Assembly: GCA_002307055.1 (NCBI GenBank)
Contig: DBTM01000007.1
Coordinates: forward strand, 1-9,410
DNA: 9,410 nt
Direction of reading: 5' to 3'
DNA from: Clostridiales bacterium UBA1316
GTDB taxonomy: Bacteria; Bacillota; Clostridia; Oscillospirales; Oscillospiraceae
Notes under the pieces: generated by a model
Told to the model about the DNA's origin: nothing
The model's database searches: none
The model's input: only the letters and a program-made list of their open reading frames with translations
Shown here: one piece after another, positions 6,600-9,410 of the stretch
How the letters are laid out: every line of letters starts with the position of its first letter
Position numbering within the stretch: the stretch's first letter is position 1
Translations under genes and position numbers: made by a program

Positions 6600-7451
6600 T
6601 TATTCAACATCCTTCAGCATTTCCCAGACATAGTTGGGAAGCGCGAAGGCGCCGGTGTGCAGCTTTGTATTATAGTATTTTGTCTTTAGCTTCAATTCAT
6701 TCCAGCTGTTTTCGTCCAGGTCGCCGATGGGGTGGTATTTTTTTGAGGCGAAGCCAAACAGCCAGTGGCCGGAGGGGTAGGTGGGGATATGAGCCTGATA
6801 GACACGGCTGATGGGAAAGCATTTGACAATCCGCTTATGGGCGCGCTGCATCGCAAGCGCGTCATTTTCATAAAAGGGGCTTTCGTGCTGGTTGATCATG
6901 ATGCCGTCATCCTTCAGGGCTTTATAGCAGTTACCGTAAAATTCTTTCGTAAAAAGGCCTTCACCGGGGCCGAAGGGGTCTGTCGAGTCGACGATGATGA
7001 GATCATATTGATTTTCGCAGCTCCGGATATATTTCAAGCCGTCCTGAATCAGGACGTTGACGCGCGCGTCGTCGAAGCCGCAGGCGGTTTGAAGGAGGTA
7101 TTTTTTGCAGACCTCGATGACCATTTCATCAATTTCCACCAAATCAATGCGCTTAATTGTTTTATACCGCGTCAGCTCCCTGGCCGCGCCGCCGTCGCCC
7201 GCGCCGATGACAAGGACATTTTCAATACCAGGATTGACGGCGAGAGCGGGATGGACGATCATCTCGTGATAGATAAACTCATCTTTTTCCGTGAGCATCA
7301 TATAGCCGTCAAGCGTGAGAAAACGGCCGAACTCGATGGATTCAAACACGTCTATCCGCTGAAACGGACTCACAGCGGTAAAAAGCTGTTTATCGGTTCT
7401 GATTGAGAATTTGACATTTTTTGTATGCTTTTCCGAAAACCACAGCTCCAA
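6600..7451 (-). CDS. speE: Spermidine synthase (polyamine aminopropyltransferase)
   Basis: A cytosolic aminopropyltransferase of 283 residues, normal for the family. It moves the aminopropyl group of decarboxylated SAM to putrescine, giving spermidine and methylthioadenosine. Numbered from the TTG start, the dcSAM-binding GAGDGG is at 83-88 (D86), the acidic strand end VEIDE at 106-110, the catalytic VDSTDP at 154-159 (D155, D158), QHESPFY at 188-194 and the substrate-loop TYPSG at 224-228. I choose the TTG at 7451 because it gives MELWFSEKHTKN, matching the usual N-terminus, and has GAGG 8 nt upstream. A GTG at 7460 would add three residues, overlap the previous gene by 8 bases and have a poor ribosome site. 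With the TTG, the upstream TAG is one base away, suggesting coupling. The acceptor could also be cadaverine or agmatine, depending on the upstream decarboxylase. Confidence 0.95.
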   Translation of the reverse strand: MELWFSEKHTKNVKFSIRTDKQLFTAVSPFQRIDVFESIEFGRFLTLDGYMMLTEKDEFIYHEMIVHPALAVNPGIENVLVIGAGDGGAARELTRYKTIKRIDLVEIDEMVIEVCKKYLLQTACGFDDARVNVLIQDGLKYIRSCENQYDLIIVDSTDPFGPGEGLFTKEFYGNCYKALKDDGIMINQHESPFYENDALAMQRAHKRIVKCFPISRVYQAHIPTYPSGHWLFGFASKKYHPIGDLDENSWNELKLKTKYYNTKLHTGAFALPNYVWEMLKDVE

Positions 7452-7452
7452 G

Positions 7453-8913
7453 CTAGACACCTCGTTTCAGTATGTTGAGTCTGTTGACACTTAAATCTTC
7501 CGTACCGGTTAAAAAGCAGCCTTTATCTTTGGCATAAACGATGTAATCGATGATTTCTTTCGTAATCTGCTCGCCGGGCGAGAGAATCGGAATGCCGGGT
7601 GGGTAGCTCATGACATTTTCCGCGCAGACCGCGCCCAGGCTGTCTTTGAGCAAAACGGATTCTTTTTCGGCATAAAACGCCGCCTGCGGCGTCGCGGCGA
7701 CAATCGGGGAGATGTACTCATATTCCAGCATGCCGACCTTGTCTTTTTTATAGAGCCGCCGGATGTCGGACAGGGCGCTGACGAGGCGCTCAATGTTTTT
7801 ATCCGTGTCGCCGACGGAAATATAGGCCAGGAAATTACCGAGATCGCCGAATTCAACCTGAATGTCGTATTCATCTCTCAAAATATCATAGACCTCGATG
7901 CCGGCAAGACCAATCCCCAGGGTATAGACGGAGAGCTTTGTGGTGTCAAAATCAAAGACAGTATCGCCGTTGATCAGCTCTTTGGAATAGGCGCAGTAGT
8001 CGCCGATGCGATTGATTTCATCTCTGGCGTACTGCGCGAGGCCGATGACTTTTTGAAATATGGCTTCACCGTTTAACGCCAGATTTTTACGGGAAATATC
8101 GAGGCTCGACAGCAGAAGGTACGAGCCGCTCGTCGTTTGGGTCAGATTGATGATCTGGCGGACATAATCGGCGTTGATATTGCCGCCCGTCAGGAGCAGG
8201 GAGCTCTGTGTCAGGGAGCCGCCGGACTTGTGCATGCTGACGGAGGCTATATCGGCCCCCGCGGCCATAGCGGATACAGGCAGGTCCGCGCTGAAGTAAA
8301 AATGGGTGCCGTGCGCCTCGTCGACAAGCACCTGCATCCCGTGCTGATGTGCCGTTTCGGTGATTGTTTTCAAATTTGAGCAGATACCGTAATAGGTCGG
8401 GTTGTTGACAAGGACGGCTTTGGCGCCCGGATTTTCCGTAATGGCTTTTTCAATGTCGCCGAGCGACATGCCCAGGGATATACCGAGCCGATGATCAATC
8501 TGCGGGTTAATGTAGACGGGTTCCGCGCCGCAGAGAATAAGCGCGTTGATGACGCTGATATGCACGTTGCGCGGGAGAATGAGCTTATCGCCTTTTTTGC
8601 AGGCCGTCATGACCATCGCCTGAACGGCGGAGGTTGTGCCGCCTACCATAAAAAAAGCGTGTTTTGCACCGAAAGCCTGTGCGGCCAGCGCCTCCGCGTC
8701 TCGGATGACGGAGACGGGATGGCAGAGGTTGTCAAGCGGTTTCATGGAATTGACGTCGGCGGTCATACACTTTTCGCCGAGAAAAGCCGTCAGCTCCGGG
8801 TTGCCGCGGCCTCTTTTGTGGCCCGGCACGTCGAAGGGCACGAGGCGCATGTTTTTAACGGTATTTAAAGCCTCCAGAATCGGCATCCTGTTCTGATCCA
8901 TCTTTTTTTCCAA
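7453..8913 (-). CDS. speA: Orn/Lys/Arg decarboxylase, B. subtilis SpeA-like (fold I PLP)
   Basis: A 486-residue decarboxylase that looks much like B. subtilis arginine decarboxylase SpeA (about 490). It lacks the N-terminal wing domain of the large E. coli enzymes. Motifs: PGHKRG (30-35), GGTTSA (91-96), NPTYYG (171-176), DEAHGTH (198-204), the PLP lysine K229 in SMHKSGGSLTQSS, and the C-terminal YPPGIPILSPGE (437-448). It makes the diamine backbone for the rest of the operon: agmatine from arginine, putrescine from ornithine or cadaverine from lysine; the family name does not decide which. I use the TTG at 8913, which has TAGGAG 7 nt upstream; the in-frame ATG at 8901 would be 19 nt from it. 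Only 16 nt separate it from speD. No agmatinase, agmatine deiminase or carbamoylputrescine amidase gene is in the window, which matters for the substrate question. The gene symbol is by resemblance only. Confidence 0.9.
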   Translation of the reverse strand: MEKKMDQNRMPILEALNTVKNMRLVPFDVPGHKRGRGNPELTAFLGEKCMTADVNSMKPLDNLCHPVSVIRDAEALAAQAFGAKHAFFMVGGTTSAVQAMVMTACKKGDKLILPRNVHISVINALILCGAEPVYINPQIDHRLGISLGMSLGDIEKAITENPGAKAVLVNNPTYYGICSNLKTITETAHQHGMQVLVDEAHGTHFYFSADLPVSAMAAGADIASVSMHKSGGSLTQSSLLLTGGNINADYVRQIINLTQTTSGSYLLLSSLDISRKNLALNGEAIFQKVIGLAQYARDEINRIGDYCAYSKELINGDTVFDFDTTKLSVYTLGIGLAGIEVYDILRDEYDIQVEFGDLGNFLAYISVGDTDKNIERLVSALSDIRRLYKKDKVGMLEYEYISPIVAATPQAAFYAEKESVLLKDSLGAVCAENVMSYPPGIPILSPGEQITKEIIDYIVYAKDKGCFLTGTEDLSVNRLNILKRGV

Positions 8914-8929
8914 TAAAGTGCTCCTATTT

Positions 8930-9410
8930 CTAATACACGTTCATGGCGCTGAAAATTTCAATCATCTCTTTGCGCAAAAGGCTCGTGACCAGCAGCCGCG
9001 TTTTCGGCGGCAGCTCATAAACATCCGCGTTAAACAGGTAATTCTGCAGGTCCATTTCCTTAATGAGCATCTTTGTATGAAAGATATTTGCCTGATACAT
9101 ATTAATGTCGATGGTGTCGTATTTTTCGAGCGTCTCAGCGGCGATATAATCCTGGATGGATGTGATGGTGTGGTCTATGAACAGCTTTTTGCCGTCGATA
9201 TTGCGCGTAAAGCCCCGGACTCTGTAGTCCATGGTGATAATATCGCTGTCAAAGCTGCCGATGAGATAATCCAGTGTCGAGAGCGGGGTGATGGCGCCGC
9301 ATGTCGTGACGTCAATATCGACACGGAAGGTCGCGATGGAGTTGTCGGGGTGATACTCCGGATAGGTGTGTACGGTGACGTGGCTTTTATCGAGGTGTGC
9401 GACAACGGTG
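8930..9410 (-). CDS. speD: S-adenosylmethionine decarboxylase proenzyme, 5' end outside window
   Basis: The frame is open to the right edge and gives the last 159 residues. The visible part begins TVVAHLDKSHVTVHTYPE. The LDK|S junction is the self-cleavage site of the E. coli-type enzyme (K111-S112), where the serine becomes the pyruvoyl group. The proton-donor cysteine in TTCGAI is 28 residues after that serine, the same spacing as S112 and C140 of E. coli SpeD. From the serine to the C-terminus is 151 residues against about 153 in E. coli, so only about 105-110 N-terminal residues (the beta chain) are missing. It makes decarboxylated SAM, the aminopropyl donor for SpeE two genes downstream. 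This is the class 1 bacterial form, not the short B. subtilis/Thermotoga form, which lacks this length. An internal ATG at 9232 is not the start because the conserved cleavage site lies before it. Confidence 0.94.
   Translation of the reverse strand, partial: TVVAHLDKSHVTVHTYPEYHPDNSIATFRVDIDVTTCGAITPLSTLDYLIGSFDSDIITMDYRVRGFTRNIDGKKLFIDHTITSIQDYIAAETLEKYDTIDINMYQANIFHTKMLIKEMDLQNYLFNADVYELPPKTRLLVTSLLRKEMIEIFSAMNVY

Noticed and set aside
8930..9232. A short 100-residue gene starting at the ATG at 9232
   Set aside because: The frame continues upstream to the window edge and includes the SpeD self-cleavage site and catalytic cysteine, so this ATG is internal.

Overview
All nine protein-coding genes lie on the minus strand, so transcription runs from the right end of the window to the left. 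The window looks like ordinary chromosome from an anaerobic low-GC-type Firmicute, most likely a gut-type Clostridia (Oscillospirales/Ruminococcaceae-like guess). The reasons are the B. subtilis-like decarboxylase and spermidine synthase, strong AGGAGG-type ribosome sites, and the clostridial pairing of a NifU-like scaffold with a GGGtGRT-family protein. Coding DNA is about 50% GC and the one sizeable gap is AT-rich. I see no tRNA, rRNA, CRISPR or insertion sequence.

Right block (9410 down to 4171) is a tightly packed polyamine operon. In transcription order it holds: the C-terminal part of S-adenosylmethionine decarboxylase (speD, 5' end outside the window), a PLP-dependent Orn/Lys/Arg decarboxylase (speA-like), spermidine synthase (speE), a saccharopine-dehydrogenase-family carboxy(nor)spermidine dehydrogenase, and carboxynorspermidine decarboxylase (nspC). 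Genes abut or overlap by a few bases and two start with non-ATG codons. The notable point is that two independent ways of adding an aminopropyl group sit in one operon: SpeD/SpeE using decarboxylated SAM, and dehydrogenase/NspC using aspartate semialdehyde. No agmatine-processing enzyme is present among them. A 10-bp stem-loop follows nspC.

The gap at 3856-4170 is the only non-coding stretch above 300 bases. It holds the nspC stem-loop, three TTAA-centred palindromes, a good sigma-70-type promoter reading left, and a leader of about 150 nt with repeats and a nested inverted repeat.

Left block (3855 down to 1) is a second probable transcription unit: an ABC exporter ATPase, its 12-segment ABC-2-type permease (ATGA overlap), a NifU/IscU-like Fe-S scaffold protein, and a GGGtGRT-family protein cut by the window edge inside the motif that names the family. 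The last two form a gene pair of unknown function. The ABC transporter substrate cannot be read from the sequence.
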